Assembly (NCBI GenBank): GCA_025352695.1
Contig: JANXSK010000012.1
Location: forward strand, 1-56,370
DNA length: 56,370 nt
Direction of reading: 5' to 3'
Source of the DNA: Ferruginibacter sp.
GTDB lineage: Bacteria; Bacteroidota; Bacteroidia; Chitinophagales; Chitinophagaceae
Shown: positions 20,030-29,588 of the stretch, in pieces
Layout: each line of letters starts with the position of its first letter
Numbering within the stretch: position 1 is the stretch's first letter
The notes under the pieces: model-generated
What the model was told of the DNA's origin: nothing
The model's input: only the letters and a program-made list of their open reading frames with translations
Database searches by the model: none
Made by a program: the position numbers and the translations under genes

Positions 20030-22537
20030 CTATTCTTCAAAATAAACCCGTTTTACCCGCTGAGAAATTCCGGTTAAAATTTCATACGGTATTGTGCCAG
20101 CCCAATTGGCAACTTCATGAACAGATAAATTTTTTCCAAAAACAATTACTTCATCGCCTTCCTGTACATTTTTACCGGTTACATCGAGCATCGTCATATC
20201 CATACAAACCAATCCTTTTACGGGTATTAAATGTCCGTTAACCCACATTTTACCTTTTCCGTTACTTAATGCCCTGGGATAGCCATCTGCATAACCAATT
20301 CTTACTGTGGCTATTACCGCATCTTTTTTTATTATTCCTTTTCTGTTATATCCAACTGTTTCGCCAGCCTTTACTCTTTTTATTTGAGAAATAGTAGTTT
20401 TTAAAGTAGTAACATTCTTTAATCGTTCCTGCATTTCTACAGTACTATCTACCCCATACAAACCAATACCCAAACGAACCATATCGAGTTGTAAATTTTT
20501 ATGGCGGTGAATAGCAGAAGTGTTTCCTATATGCCGCAAAAAAGTATACCCAATTACTTTTTGCAACTCTTTACAACATTGTAAAAATATAGTTGCTTGA
20601 TTTTCCGTAAAGGCATCATGTTCGATTGCATCACTTGCAACAAGGTGAGAAAAAACAGATTGTACTTTAAATGAAACAGAAGACTGCAGTATTTCAGATA
20701 ACCTGTTGATGTCGGTTGCTTCAAAACCTAAACGGTGCATCCCGGTATCTAACTTTATGTGAACAGGATGATTAGCTATGCCGGACCTTTGTAAATATTG
20801 CTGAAAACCCAATAAAATTGTAAAAGAAAATATTTCCGGTTCAAGATTATATTGTACCATCAAATCGTAGGTAACTTCCTCCGCATTCATTACCATTATC
20901 GGTAACTTAATTCCTGCTTTTCTAAGTTCAACACCTTCATCTGCATAGGCAACCGCCAAGTAATCTACTTTATGAAACTGCAATAAATTAGCAATCTCAA
21001 AACTACCGCTTCCATAGCTGAAAGCCTTTACCATGGCCATTACTTTTGTACCCGGATTTAGTAATTGCTGGTATTGTTTTAAATTATGTGTAATGGCATT
21101 CAAATTAATTTCCAATACGGTTTGATGTACTTTTTCTTCAAGCAAATGACTGAGTTGTTCAAATTCAAATACCCTTGCACCTTTTAACAAAATACTTTCG
21201 TTGTGAAAATGAAGGGTGTAAAATTGTTGTATAAATTCATTCGTGGACGAAAAGAAATAAGATAGAGCTATATCCTTAAATGCATGCTTTTGTTTTGAAA
21301 TTTCGGGTCCAATACCAATAAACCGATTGATTTTTTTTTGTTGTAATATGGCAGCAACTTCTACATACAAATCATTACTACTTTTACCTGATTGTAAAAT
21401 ATCACTCAATATTAGTGTGCGATTGGGATGCTGTTGCTGCTGTGCTAAAAAATCCAATGCAATGGTGAGGGAGTTAATATCTGCACTGTAACTGTCGTTA
21501 ATAACAGAGCAATTATTGATGCCATGCTTTAACTCTAGCCGCATTTCTACTGGGCGGAGTTGCAACATTTTTTCGGCAATCAGAACATCGTTAATATTAA
21601 AATGCAATAAAACACACCAACAAGTAATGGCATTTTCTACAGCAGCTTCATCAATAAAAGGTATTGTAATGGATATCAAACGATGGTTATCCAAGGTTCT
21701 GTTATCAATTGCCTCTATAATAGTTTTACCATCACTGTTTAAAATTGAACTAATTTGTAAGGTAGCTTTTGTCTTTTTACTCCAGGAGAAAAGTTGAAAT
21801 GCATCTTTGTTTCTTACATTGTTGGCAAACGTACCAACTGCAATATTTACATCAGGATTGTCTGAACAAAAAACCAATAACTCACTATGTAAAAATAATT
21901 TCAGCTTTTCATTTATCTTTTGACGAATATTTAAAAATCCCTCACTGTGAGCTTCACCGATATTGGTAAGCACTCCAATGGCAGGTTCAATAATTTTTTC
22001 TAATCGTTGCATTTCATCTGGTTGCGAAACACCAGCTTCAAAAATACCCAATGTATGCCCTGCATTTATTTGCCAAACACTTAATGGCACACCTACCTGC
22101 GAATTATAGCTTTTAGGACTTCTTACAATATTATAATTATTATTCAATAGCTGGTACAACCATTCCTTTACAATTGTTTTACCATTGCTACCCGTAATGC
22201 CTATCACTGGAATGCTAAATTGTTTACGATGAAATGCTGTTAATAGCTGAAATGCAAGTAATACATCTTTTACTATTAAAAAATTAGTATCCTTATACCG
22301 GATTAATTCATCCGACTTAAAAGATTCATTAACTATAAAATTGTGAACACCTTTTTGGTACAATTCTTCAACAAAAGAATTGCCGTTTCTCCTTGGCCCT
22401 TCCAATGCAAAAAACAAGGTAGAGGAAGGAAATAATAGTTTACGACTATCAATTAAAAGATGCTCAATCACTGCCCCATTACTTTGTTGCAGCCAATCAG
22501 CTTTTATTGTTTGTGCTATTTGAGCAAAAGTGTACAA
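20030..22537 (-). CDS. MurF-alanine racemase fusion protein
   Basis: Bifunctional cell-wall enzyme. The N-terminal half is a UDP-MurNAc-tripeptide:D-Ala-D-Ala ligase with ATP motif GITGSNGKT (residues 113-121), a conserved GIFEAGVSQPDEM block and a C-terminal ligase domain (INDSYSADINS). The C-terminal half, from about residue 460, is a PLP-dependent alanine racemase: the Schiff-base Lys is in AMVKAFSYGSG near residue 500, and the C-terminal part has VCMDMTMLDVT. The racemase makes the D-Ala that feeds D-Ala-D-Ala synthesis. The 835-residue fusion is known in Bacteroidota. The start is TTG 22537; no ATG or GTG precedes it in frame, and MYTFAQIAQ aligns with the family N-terminus. It lies 26 bp after terC. 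Confidence 0.95.
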   Translation of the reverse strand: MYTFAQIAQTIKADWLQQSNGAVIEHLLIDSRKLLFPSSTLFFALEGPRRNGNSFVEELYQKGVHNFIVNESFKSDELIRYKDTNFLIVKDVLLAFQLLTAFHRKQFSIPVIGITGSNGKTIVKEWLYQLLNNNYNIVRSPKSYNSQVGVPLSVWQINAGHTLGIFEAGVSQPDEMQRLEKIIEPAIGVLTNIGEAHSEGFLNIRQKINEKLKLFLHSELLVFCSDNPDVNIAVGTFANNVRNKDAFQLFSWSKKTKATLQISSILNSDGKTIIEAIDNRTLDNHRLISITIPFIDEAAVENAITCWCVLLHFNINDVLIAEKMLQLRPVEMRLELKHGINNCSVINDSYSADINSLTIALDFLAQQQQHPNRTLILSDILQSGKSSNDLYVEVAAILQQKKINRFIGIGPEISKQKHAFKDIALSYFFSSTNEFIQQFYTLHFHNESILLKGARVFEFEQLSHLLEEKVHQTVLEINLNAITHNLKQYQQLLNPGTKVMAMVKAFSYGSGSFEIANLLQFHKVDYLAVAYADEGVELRKAGIKLPIMVMNAEEVTYDLMVQYNLEPEIFSFTILLGFQQYLQRSGIANHPVHIKLDTGMHRLGFEATDINRLSEILQSSVSFKVQSVFSHLVASDAIEHDAFTENQATIFLQCCKELQKVIGYTFLRHIGNTSAIHRHKNLQLDMVRLGIGLYGVDSTVEMQERLKNVTTLKTTISQIKRVKAGETVGYNRKGIIKKDAVIATVRIGYADGYPRALSNGKGKMWVNGHLIPVKGLVCMDMTMLDVTGKNVQEGDEVIVFGKNLSVHEVANWAGTIPYEILTGISQRVKRVYFEE

Positions 22538-22563
22538 ATGATTTTTTATTAGGGGATGAAGAA

Positions 22564-23523
22564 TTATTCCAATAAATCCTGCTGTTCATTTTTTTGTTTA
22601 TGCCAGATAGAATAAAATATAGAACCGGTTATACAAAAAACAATTACCACCAATGATATCCAAACCGGTATATGAATCCATTTTGTAATTAACATTTTAA
22701 TACCAATAAACAATAATACGATGGCAATGCCTTGCTGCAAATAATTGAATTTATTGGCAGCTCCACGTAATAAAAAAAACAAGCTTCGCAAGCCCAATAC
22801 AGCAAAAATATTGGAAGAATAAATTAGCATTTTTTTTGCCGGATCCGGAATAACAGAAAACACTGCAGGAATTGAATCTATTGCAAATACAATATCTATT
22901 AATCCTAACATAACTACCACCATCGCCAATTTGGTAAAATATATTTTTTTGTCCTTTACAATTATGAAGCGGCCATTCGGTTCCTCATTTGTAGTACGCA
23001 TTATTTTTTGCAATAGTTTAAAAGCCCAGTTTTTATCCGGTGCAAATTCTTCTTCTTCGTTACTATTAAACATTTTTATTCCGGTATACACTAAAAATAT
23101 ACCGAATATATACATCACCCAATCAAACTTAGCTACCAGTTGACTGCCAATTGCTATAAATATAATTCTGAAAACAATGGCCATTAAAATACCCAATAAT
23201 AATACACGGGAGTAATTGTTTTCTTTTACACCAAAAAATGTAAATATAATAATGAAAACAAAAATGTTATCTATGGAAAGTGACCATTCCAACAGGTAGG
23301 CAGAGAGATATGAAACAGCATCTATTTTACCATTACCACCCTCATTTTCAAACCAGATAAATCCGCAAAATACAATTGATAACATTACCCAAAATACAGT
23401 TTGTATAAGAGCCGTTTTTAAAGTAATTACCTCGTTTTTTTTACTTAATAAACCAAGATCAATAATTAATGCTACAATTATTACAATACTTAAAACAAGA
23501 TATATTATTTCAGTTTTTTCCAT
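22564..23523 (-). CDS. TerC/Alx family metal-exporting membrane protein
   Basis: Integral membrane protein of 319 residues with about nine hydrophobic segments, the size of E. coli Alx. Conserved acidic membrane motifs are present: EWSLSIDNIFVF near residue 80 and DIVFAIDSIPAVF near residue 220, plus the NIFAVLGLRSLFF block. Family members are implicated in manganese efflux or metal loading of exported proteins; that function is family knowledge. A charged cytoplasmic loop lies near residues 153-190. The gene starts 2 bp after the gldG stop, so it is translated from the gld transcript and there is no room for a yybP-ykoY riboswitch. Confidence 0.92.
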   Translation of the reverse strand: MEKTEIIYLVLSIVIIVALIIDLGLLSKKNEVITLKTALIQTVFWVMLSIVFCGFIWFENEGGNGKIDAVSYLSAYLLEWSLSIDNIFVFIIIFTFFGVKENNYSRVLLLGILMAIVFRIIFIAIGSQLVAKFDWVMYIFGIFLVYTGIKMFNSNEEEEFAPDKNWAFKLLQKIMRTTNEEPNGRFIIVKDKKIYFTKLAMVVVMLGLIDIVFAIDSIPAVFSVIPDPAKKMLIYSSNIFAVLGLRSLFFLLRGAANKFNYLQQGIAIVLLFIGIKMLITKWIHIPVWISLVVIVFCITGSIFYSIWHKQKNEQQDLLE

Positions 23524-23525
23524 TT

Positions 23526-25265
23526 TTACACTTTAGTATATTTCCTTTTACGCCACCATTGATAACCGAATCCAAAAAAACATACCAGCAATATTGGAAC
23601 CATAATATTTATAATTTGCCAATAGGAACGTTGTGAAGTTGTTTTCTGAACATCCAATAAACGAAGTGTGTAATCTTTTGCCCTTGCATCTAAAATATTT
23701 TTTTTATCAGCAAGGTATTCAGTACAATTCAAGAAGAAATCTTTGTTTGCATATTGAATTTTGGTGTACTTATTCATACCCATTGGTAAAGGACCTATTG
23801 ATTCCGATACCTGGTTAAGTACAATATCTGCATCAGCTACTACAATTATTTTACCCATTGTATTGCTTTCTTTTAGAAAGGGGAGGTTGTAATTTTTTAA
23901 AATATCTAACTGGGTCTGACTTGCTCTGTTAGCATACATACTTACAAATTTTCCTTCCAGTAAAACTGCAACAGGAATATTTTTACGATTGAATTTAGAT
24001 ATGTCTTCTATCGTTTGTAAACTATTAAGCTCTATCCTCGCAGGAGTGGGCAATGTATATGCACTACCTGATGATGCTAGAAGAATTGTTTTAGTAATTC
24101 CGGGGGCATCTACGGTATCTATAGCATTTGCAAACTGCCCCAACACATCTGCCTGGTTTTTTACGATCACATTATCCGAACCAGGCTGTAATAAAGGCGC
24201 ATAAGGCCAGGGTAATAACTGCTTCTGGCTTTGCCCGCCTACCGCACCAACTTCTACAGGAATTTTATCACAATGCTTATCTGCAAGCAAATCTGTATTA
24301 ATTCTTACCCCATATTTAAACAACAAATCATTTAAATTAAGGTCCCTTGAATAAGCTATTAACTCTCCATTTTGAAGGCTGTCTCTTTCTGCATACAAAA
24401 CATCCATAAAAAATAACAACCTTCCACCATTCATTACGTACTGATCAAGTTTAAACTTGTCATCATCTGTAAATTTTTCAGTGGGCTTAACTATAACAAG
24501 GGTTGCATATTCCGGATTAATGAAAGGCTGAGTTTTAATATTGACAGTATCTACAATAAAATTTTTACCAAGGGTTTCAAAAACGTCGTGTGCTGGTAAA
24601 AATCCATAGGGCGGCTCTCCGTTACCATAAGCATATGCTACAACAGGAACATCTTTTTGTATTAGCTTCTGAATAGCATTGGCAAATTTATATTCCAATA
24701 ATGCTTCTGCGCTATTTAAAGATTGTTTATCTAAAAGATCACCTGAATTAAATACATTTTTTTGTACCTGACCTTGTAAAAGATCGACCGCAATAGCTTT
24801 ACCTCCATATTTAATTATTGCACCAGGGAAAATTTGACGTTGCGTTTTTCCTTCACCTTCTTTTACCTGCACCTGTTGGTTAGTAGGCCTCAATCCCATT
24901 GCAATTAAAGAATCAAATACATTGGCTTTTAAAGTATCATCTAATCCTTCGCCTGGCAATTCAAATTTATATTGTATTTTATTGCCGCCATAATTTTTAA
25001 AATTCTCTAATAATTCTCTGGTACTATTGGATAGTTTTTTAAACTCAGATTTAACATCCCCTGTTAATAATACAGTAATATCAACTGTACTATCAAGATT
25101 TTTTAAAATGGATTCCGTCGAAGTCGAAAGGGTAAATCGTCCTTCATTGGTAAAATCAATCCGGCTATGAAATTTTGATCCTAACCAATTAATTACTACC
25201 AATAACAAAATAGTTACAGGTAACCATATTTTTCCGAAAAATGTTTTGTTGATGCTTGATTTCAT
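23526..25265 (-). CDS. gldG: GldG, gliding-associated ABC transporter subunit
   Basis: Periplasm-facing subunit of the GldA-GldF-GldG ABC transporter linked to gliding in Bacteroidota. The 579 residues have one N-terminal membrane helix (WLPVTILLLVVINWLGSKF), a large extracytoplasmic ABC_transp_aux-type domain with the family opening RIDFTNEGRFTLS near residue 34, and a C-terminal helix (IINIMVPILLVCFFGFGYQW) followed by a basic tail. It follows gldF by 10 bp. The GldA ATPase gene is not in the window. In some gliding strains GldFG are dispensable, so presence alone does not prove motility. Confidence 0.92.
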   Translation of the reverse strand: MKSSINKTFFGKIWLPVTILLLVVINWLGSKFHSRIDFTNEGRFTLSTSTESILKNLDSTVDITVLLTGDVKSEFKKLSNSTRELLENFKNYGGNKIQYKFELPGEGLDDTLKANVFDSLIAMGLRPTNQQVQVKEGEGKTQRQIFPGAIIKYGGKAIAVDLLQGQVQKNVFNSGDLLDKQSLNSAEALLEYKFANAIQKLIQKDVPVVAYAYGNGEPPYGFLPAHDVFETLGKNFIVDTVNIKTQPFINPEYATLVIVKPTEKFTDDDKFKLDQYVMNGGRLLFFMDVLYAERDSLQNGELIAYSRDLNLNDLLFKYGVRINTDLLADKHCDKIPVEVGAVGGQSQKQLLPWPYAPLLQPGSDNVIVKNQADVLGQFANAIDTVDAPGITKTILLASSGSAYTLPTPARIELNSLQTIEDISKFNRKNIPVAVLLEGKFVSMYANRASQTQLDILKNYNLPFLKESNTMGKIIVVADADIVLNQVSESIGPLPMGMNKYTKIQYANKDFFLNCTEYLADKKNILDARAKDYTLRLLDVQKTTSQRSYWQIINIMVPILLVCFFGFGYQWWRKRKYTKV

Positions 25266-25275
25266 TAAAGATAAC

Positions 25276-26004
25276 TTAGCGTTTATGCAGATTTTGTACT
25301 GTTATTAAAAGAAATAAAAAGAGGATACTTATGAAATAGAGTACATCTCTACTGTCTAGCAAACCTCGACTAATACTGCGGTAATGAAAATCAATGCCAA
25401 TCATTTCAATATAGTAATCTGCCTTACCAAGAAAAATAGGCAATTTACTTATTGCATTAAAACCAATATATAGAATTAAACAAACAAATGCACTTACCAG
25501 AAAAGCTACCACAGCATTGCTGGTAAAACTACTGCAACACAAACTAATAGCTGCAAACACCGCTGCCAATAAAAATAAACCAAGATAACTACCAGTAATA
25601 CCGCCACTATCTATATTACCCGTAGCACTTAAGGTTTTAATAGTAAAAATGTATATAAAAGTGGGTACAATTACAAAAAGCAATACAATCAAAATAGAAA
25701 AATATTTACCAATTATTATTTGCCATTTAGACAGTGGTTTTGTTTGTAAAATTTCAAAAGTACCCGTTTTAAATTCTTCTGCCATTGAACGCATGGCAAT
25801 AGCAGGAACTAAAAAAATCAATATCCATGGAGCCAATTCAAAAAAATTATCTAATGATGCATAGCCAAAATCAAAAATGTTGCTATCTTTTAAAATAAAG
25901 ATAAAAACTCCATTAACCAGCAAAAATAAAATGATGGCAATATAACCTACAAGGCTGCTAAAAAACTGGTGTAACTCTTTTTTACAAATACTCAACATAG
26001 ACAT
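25276..26004 (-). CDS. gldF: GldF, gliding-associated ABC transporter permease
   Basis: Six-helix ABC-2 type permease of 242 residues, the partner of GldG. Helices lie near residues 16-36, 55-75, 97-117, 136-160, 165-185 and 219-238. The family segment MAEEFKTGTFEILQTKPLS near residue 70 is the cytoplasmic loop that contacts the ATPase. The N-terminus MSMLSICKKELHQFFSSL is typical. It is the first gene of the gldF-gldG-terC-murF/alr transcript. No exact TAnnTTTG box precedes it; the closest is TA-ATA-TTTG with a 3-nt spacer about 40 nt upstream. Confidence 0.92.
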   Translation of the reverse strand: MSMLSICKKELHQFFSSLVGYIAIILFLLVNGVFIFILKDSNIFDFGYASLDNFFELAPWILIFLVPAIAMRSMAEEFKTGTFEILQTKPLSKWQIIIGKYFSILIVLLFVIVPTFIYIFTIKTLSATGNIDSGGITGSYLGLFLLAAVFAAISLCCSSFTSNAVVAFLVSAFVCLILYIGFNAISKLPIFLGKADYYIEMIGIDFHYRSISRGLLDSRDVLYFISILFLFLLITVQNLHKR

Positions 26005-26304
26005 AAAATTGTTGCAATTTACTACTTAGCCAATTACAAATATTATTTTAAACAATTGCAAATCAATTGGCATTTACAAAAATGTAATTTTTGGCAATTG
26101 TAGAAGTAAACCAACACTCCAAAATAGACTATGAACCAATAAAAAATGTTTTAAAATGGAGATAGAATAAAAATAAATTGAAAAAAATATTTTATTAGTG
26201 CAGCATTTTAGAAAAAGCATTTGTCAAAGTAAAAGATAAGTTAAATAAATAGGACTTACCCCCCCTTATCCTTTACCAAATTACAAATACTGTACTGAGA
26301 AAAA

Positions 26305-26403
26305 TTTGTTTAACTTATATTAAGCATTTGTTGCGATACAAAATTACAATAAGTCGTTTACCAAAACAGACTGCACGGTCCCGCCAAACGGCGGGATTTT
26401 TTT
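26305..26403 (+). ncRNA. Candidate small RNA ending in an orphan terminator
   Basis: A strong plus-strand terminator (26379-26403) has no plus-strand gene before it for more than 10 kb. The stretch before it, about 75-100 nt, is more base-balanced than the rest of the 440-bp gap (for example GTTGCGATACAAAATTACAA). This suggests either a free small RNA or a leader that ends early before the proline-rich protein gene 42 nt downstream. The 5' end is a guess; no exact TAnnTTTG promoter was found, although TTTG motifs lie at 26305 and 26327. Confidence 0.35.
26379..26403 (+). terminator. Orphan plus-strand terminator
   Basis: Perfect 7-bp GC-rich stem TCCCGCC/GGCGGGA with loop AAAC, followed by seven T. 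It has the textbook intrinsic shape on the plus strand only. Confidence 0.85.
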
Positions 26404-26444
26404 ATGGAATAATAACCTACATGCATCTCATAAAAAACTATTAT

Positions 26445-26708
26445 ATGAAAAAAATAATCATGATGATGACTGCCAGTTTGATTGCCGGGCACTTGATAGC
26501 GCAAACTAATAAAAAATTAGCGCCACCTCCTCCGCCAACTGCACCAGTTGAAATGAAAAAATTACCACCACCACCACCACCACCAGTGCCCCCATCAAAT
26601 GCAATAGCCAAAATTGCTCCTCCTCCACCGTCGCTTAAAGCAAAGAAGGTGAAAAAAGAAAAGCTAATTTTTATTGCACCTAAAATTGTAAAAGACAAAG
26701 AAATATAA
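26445..26708 (+). CDS. Small proline-rich exported protein
   Basis: Not recognised. The 87 residues start with a Sec signal peptide (MKKIIMMMTASLIAGHLIAQ). The mature part consists of short runs of five to seven prolines (PPPPPTAP, LPPPPPPPVPP, PPPPSLK) separated by Lys-rich pieces, ending in KAKKVKKEK and a short hydrophobic tail. Polyproline II rods with basic ends are seen in periplasm-spanning or wall-binding proteins, but no function can be assigned. ATG 26445 is chosen because upstream extensions read through the terminator at 26379-26403 and bury the signal peptide. The convergent iscA gene and its terminator follow. Confidence 0.65.
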   Translation: MKKIIMMMTASLIAGHLIAQTNKKLAPPPPPTAPVEMKKLPPPPPPPVPPSNAIAKIAPPPPSLKAKKVKKEKLIFIAPKIVKDKEI

Positions 26709-26725
26709 CACTTGCTACTATGAAT

Positions 26726-26759
26726 AAAAAAAAGCCCGTTTCTAAAAAGAAACGGGCTT
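26726..26759 (-). terminator. Terminator after iscA
   Basis: Perfect 12-bp stem (26732-26743 with 26748-26759) and 4-nt loop. On the minus strand it is followed by eight T, and there is no T run on the plus side, so it serves the isc genes. Confidence 0.88.
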
Positions 26760-26782
26760 ACATATGTTTATTGTTTTAGCAT

Positions 26783-27229
26783 TTAAACTGCAAAACTTTC
26801 ACCACATCCACAACTTCTACTTGCATTAGGGTTATTAAAATAAAAACCTTTCCCATTTAAACCATCGCTAAATTCTAATTCAGTATTAACCAAGTATAAA
26901 AAACTTTTCAGATCAGTTACAATTTTTATACCCTTGTCTTCAAAAGACTGGTCCATTGGTTTTTGCTCATTGTCAAAATCCATTTTATAGCTCAATCCGC
27001 TACATCCACCACCAACTACACCAACTCTTAAAAAGTAGGAAGGATCTTCTCCTAAACCAGCATCCTTCATAAGATTAGTAACTTTGCTTTTTGCCTTATC
27101 ACTAATATATATTGCATTTTCCAATACTTTAGCAGGTTCTACAACATCAGCAATTTCTTCTTGCGATGGAAGTTGCAGAGATTTAGTTGACACATCATCA
27201 ACAGACTTATTTAAAGTATGAGTACTCAT
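26783..27229 (-). CDS. IscA/HesB-type iron-sulfur assembly protein
   Basis: A-type carrier that passes iron-sulfur clusters from IscU to target enzymes. The three conserved cysteines are present: Cys 76 in GGGCSGLSY and Cys 140 and Cys 142 in CGCGESF. The protein has 148 residues; the family core is about 107, and the extra 38 N-terminal residues are acidic and probably disordered (for example SLQLPSQEEIADVVEP). It is the third gene of an iscS-iscU-iscA run and ends at a strong terminator. Whether it is IscA, ErpA or SufA by ancestry cannot be decided from sequence alone. Confidence 0.93.
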   Translation of the reverse strand: MSTHTLNKSVDDVSTKSLQLPSQEEIADVVEPAKVLENAIYISDKAKSKVTNLMKDAGLGEDPSYFLRVGVVGGGCSGLSYKMDFDNEQKPMDQSFEDKGIKIVTDLKSFLYLVNTELEFSDGLNGKGFYFNNPNASRSCGCGESFAV

Positions 27230-27310
27230 TATTACAAAACATTTAAATTTTATTAATGCTGTATAAACTTCCTTTGTAAAGTGATTTACAGGGCTTTGTG
27301 CAAGTTTATT

Positions 27311-27730
27311 TTAGTGAACTACACTTTCGTCAAACTGAATAGCTTCTTTGCCATTTTTTACACGATAATCATTAATGGCAGCTTTAATAGCATCCTCTGC
27401 CAAAACTGAACAGTGGATTTTAACGGGAGGAAGATTTAACTCCTCTACAAAATCCATATTATCTACAGTTAAAGCTTCATCAATGCTTTTTCCTTTAAGC
27501 CATTCAGTAGCTAAAGAGGAAGAAGCAATAGCAGATCCACAACCGAAAGTCTTAAACTTTGCATCGGTAATCATACCCGTAGCATCGTCTACTTCAATTT
27601 GTAAACGCATAACGTCACCACATTCCGGAGCTCCAACTAAACCAGTCCCTACATTTTTACTGCTTTTATCTAACGTACCAACATTTTTAGGATTTTGGTA
27701 GTGATCAATTACTTTTTCTGAATATGCCAT
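27311..27730 (-). CDS. iscU: Iron-sulfur cluster scaffold IscU
   Basis: Scaffold on which [2Fe-2S] clusters are built with sulfur from IscS. It has 139 residues. All three cluster cysteines are present: Cys 37 (GAPECGDVM), Cys 64 (TFGCGSAIASSS) and Cys 107 (KIHCSVLAEDA). The Asp after Cys 37 (CGD) is also conserved. The HscA-binding motif LPPVK at residues 100-104 is intact. It lies between iscS and iscA with gaps of about 100 and 80 bp. Confidence 0.96.
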   Translation of the reverse strand: MAYSEKVIDHYQNPKNVGTLDKSSKNVGTGLVGAPECGDVMRLQIEVDDATGMITDAKFKTFGCGSAIASSSLATEWLKGKSIDEALTVDNMDFVEELNLPPVKIHCSVLAEDAIKAAINDYRVKNGKEAIQFDESVVH

Positions 27731-27832
27731 GATAGTAAATTTAAAAAATTGAAATTATTAATGTGAAAATTATTAAATACTACAATCCTAAAACTAATTT
27801 TCAAATTTGAGGACTAGTTAAATAATAGCTTA

Positions 27833-29050
27833 TTAATGCGCTGCCCATTCAATAGAGTCTAAATCAATTCCCTCTTTATACATTTCCCACAGTGGGCTCA
27901 TGTCTCTTAATTTTAAAACGGTTTCACTTATTGCTTTAACTGTATAATCAATTTGTTCTTCATCAGTGAAACGCCCTAATCCAAACCGTAGCGAACTATG
28001 TGCCAAATCATCCCCAAGTCCCAATGCCTTTAAAACATAAGATGGTTCCAATGATGCGGAAGTACAAGCTGAACCAGAACTTAAAGCAATATTTTTATTA
28101 AATCCCATTAATAACCCTTCTCCTTCTACATGTTTGAAAGAAATATTTGTTACGTGCGGTAACCTATGTTCAGTACTACCATTGATATAAGCTTCTTCCA
28201 GCTTCATCAATTCTGTTTCCAGTTTATCTCTTAGTATGCTGATTCTTTTAGTATCAGATTCCATTTCTAAACGGCATAATTCACATGCTTTACCAAAGCC
28301 AACAATACCAGGTACGTTCAAAGTTCCGCTACGCATTCCTCTTTCATGACCACCGCCATCCATTTGTGCAGTAACTTTTACCCTTGGGTTTTTACGGCGC
28401 ACATACAATGCACCTATTCCTTTAGGTCCATACATTTTATGTGCGGTAAATGCCATTAAATCTATACCATCTTTATTTACATCCACCGGAATTTTACCAA
28501 CTGCCTGTACTGCATCTGAAAAAAGTAATACACCATGTTTTTTAGCAATCGCACTAATTTCCTTGATTGGCTGTATAGTTCCAATTTCATTATTGGCATA
28601 CATAATAGCAATAAGTATAGTTGTAGGTTTAATTGCTGCTTCTAATTCTTTTAAATCAATTAGTCCATCCCTTTTTACCTGTAAATAAGTTACTTCTCCA
28701 CCTGTTTTTTCAATATGTTTACAAGTATCCAATACAGCTTTATGTTCTGTGGTTGCAGTAATTATATGATTTCCTTTACTTGCATACATTTCATAAACAC
28801 CTTTAATAGCCAGGTTATCACCTTCTGTAGCACCACTGGTAAAAATAATTTCTTTAGGATCTGCTCCAATTAATTTAGCAACTTGCTCACGGGCATAATC
28901 AACAGCTTCTTCAGCTTCCCATCCAAAAGGATGGTTACGACTAGCTGCATTTCCATAATGTTCAAGGAAGTATGGTGTCATTGCTTCCAACACCTTTGGG
29001 TCCATTGGTGTGGTTGCATTATTATCTAAGTAAATCGGCAATTTCAACAT
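27833..29050 (-). CDS. iscS: Cysteine desulfurase
   Basis: PLP enzyme that removes sulfur from cysteine and hands it to IscU. The 405 residues match the group I enzyme. PLP contacts include TSGATEGDN, the cofactor His in [10 protein letters not shown], and the Schiff-base Lys 205 (AHKMYGPKG). The mobile catalytic Cys 329 lies in [10 protein letters not shown], the longer loop characteristic of IscS rather than SufS. It starts the isc run. The window shows no iscR, hscA, hscB or fdx next to it, unlike the proteobacterial operon. Confidence 0.95.
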   Translation of the reverse strand: MLKLPIYLDNNATTPMDPKVLEAMTPYFLEHYGNAASRNHPFGWEAEEAVDYAREQVAKLIGADPKEIIFTSGATEGDNLAIKGVYEMYASKGNHIITATTEHKAVLDTCKHIEKTGGEVTYLQVKRDGLIDLKELEAAIKPTTILIAIMYANNEIGTIQPIKEISAIAKKHGVLLFSDAVQAVGKIPVDVNKDGIDLMAFTAHKMYGPKGIGALYVRRKNPRVKVTAQMDGGGHERGMRSGTLNVPGIVGFGKACELCRLEMESDTKRISILRDKLETELMKLEEAYINGSTEHRLPHVTNISFKHVEGEGLLMGFNKNIALSSGSACTSASLEPSYVLKALGLGDDLAHSSLRFGLGRFTDEEQIDYTVKAISETVLKLRDMSPLWEMYKEGIDLDSIEWAAH

Positions 29051-29172
29051 ATAAATCTATTTTATTAAATCAAACACTAAATTACTATAAAAGGTTTTAT
29101 TTTAGCTGAATTAAGCCTTTCCAACCATTCATTTTACCTATTTCGTAAACAATTATAAGTAAAAAATACACC

Positions 29173-29580
29173 ATGCTAAATATTGAACATATAGGTATTG
29201 CAGTTAGCAAACTATCTAATTCCATTCCATTATTTGAAAAACTGCTAAATAGTCAGTGCTACAAAATAGAATTGGTAGAAAGTGAGGCTGTAACAACCGC
29301 CTTTTTTAAAACTGGTGAAACTAAAATTGAGTTATTAGAAAGCAATACTGAAGATGGAATTATTGCACGTTTTATCGCAAAAAAAGGAGAAGGCGTACAC
29401 CATATTGCCATTAATGTAGCTGATATTTACGCTGAAATGGAAAGACTTAAAAAAGAAGGATTTATTTTATTAAGTGAAACGCCTAAAACAGGCGCTGATA
29501 ATAAATTAGTTTGTTTTTTACATCCAAAAAATACCAATGGCGTATTGATAGAACTATGCATGAAAAAAAAGGAAGCCTAA
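29173..29580 (+). CDS. mce: Methylmalonyl-CoA epimerase
   Basis: Converts (S)- to (R)-methylmalonyl-CoA, the form used by the B12-dependent mutase. The 135-residue protein has the two beta-alpha-beta modules of the glyoxalase/VOC fold. Metal ligands are His 6 (EHIGIAV), a His in GVHHIAINV at 76-77 and Glu 127 (VLIELC). The family segment TKIELLE is also present. It stands alone on the plus strand between iscS (divergent) and an MBL hydrolase gene (convergent). Functionally it belongs with the B12-binding subunit at 13963, though the two are not linked. Confidence 0.93.
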   Translation: MLNIEHIGIAVSKLSNSIPLFEKLLNSQCYKIELVESEAVTTAFFKTGETKIELLESNTEDGIIARFIAKKGEGVHHIAINVADIYAEMERLKKEGFILLSETPKTGADNKLVCFLHPKNTNGVLIELCMKKKEA

Positions 29581-29588
29581 AATTTTAG

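Noticed and set aside
22564..23523. Manganese riboswitch upstream of terC
   Set aside because: Only 2 bp separate terC from the gldG stop codon, so there is no room for a leader.
26560..26590. CCA microsatellite as a phase-variation tract
   Set aside because: The run is short and a 3-bp unit cannot shift the frame; length change would only add prolines.
26441..26698. Glycine-rich minus-strand frame
   Set aside because: Mirror image of the CCA-rich proline codons of the plus-strand gene; no start signal.
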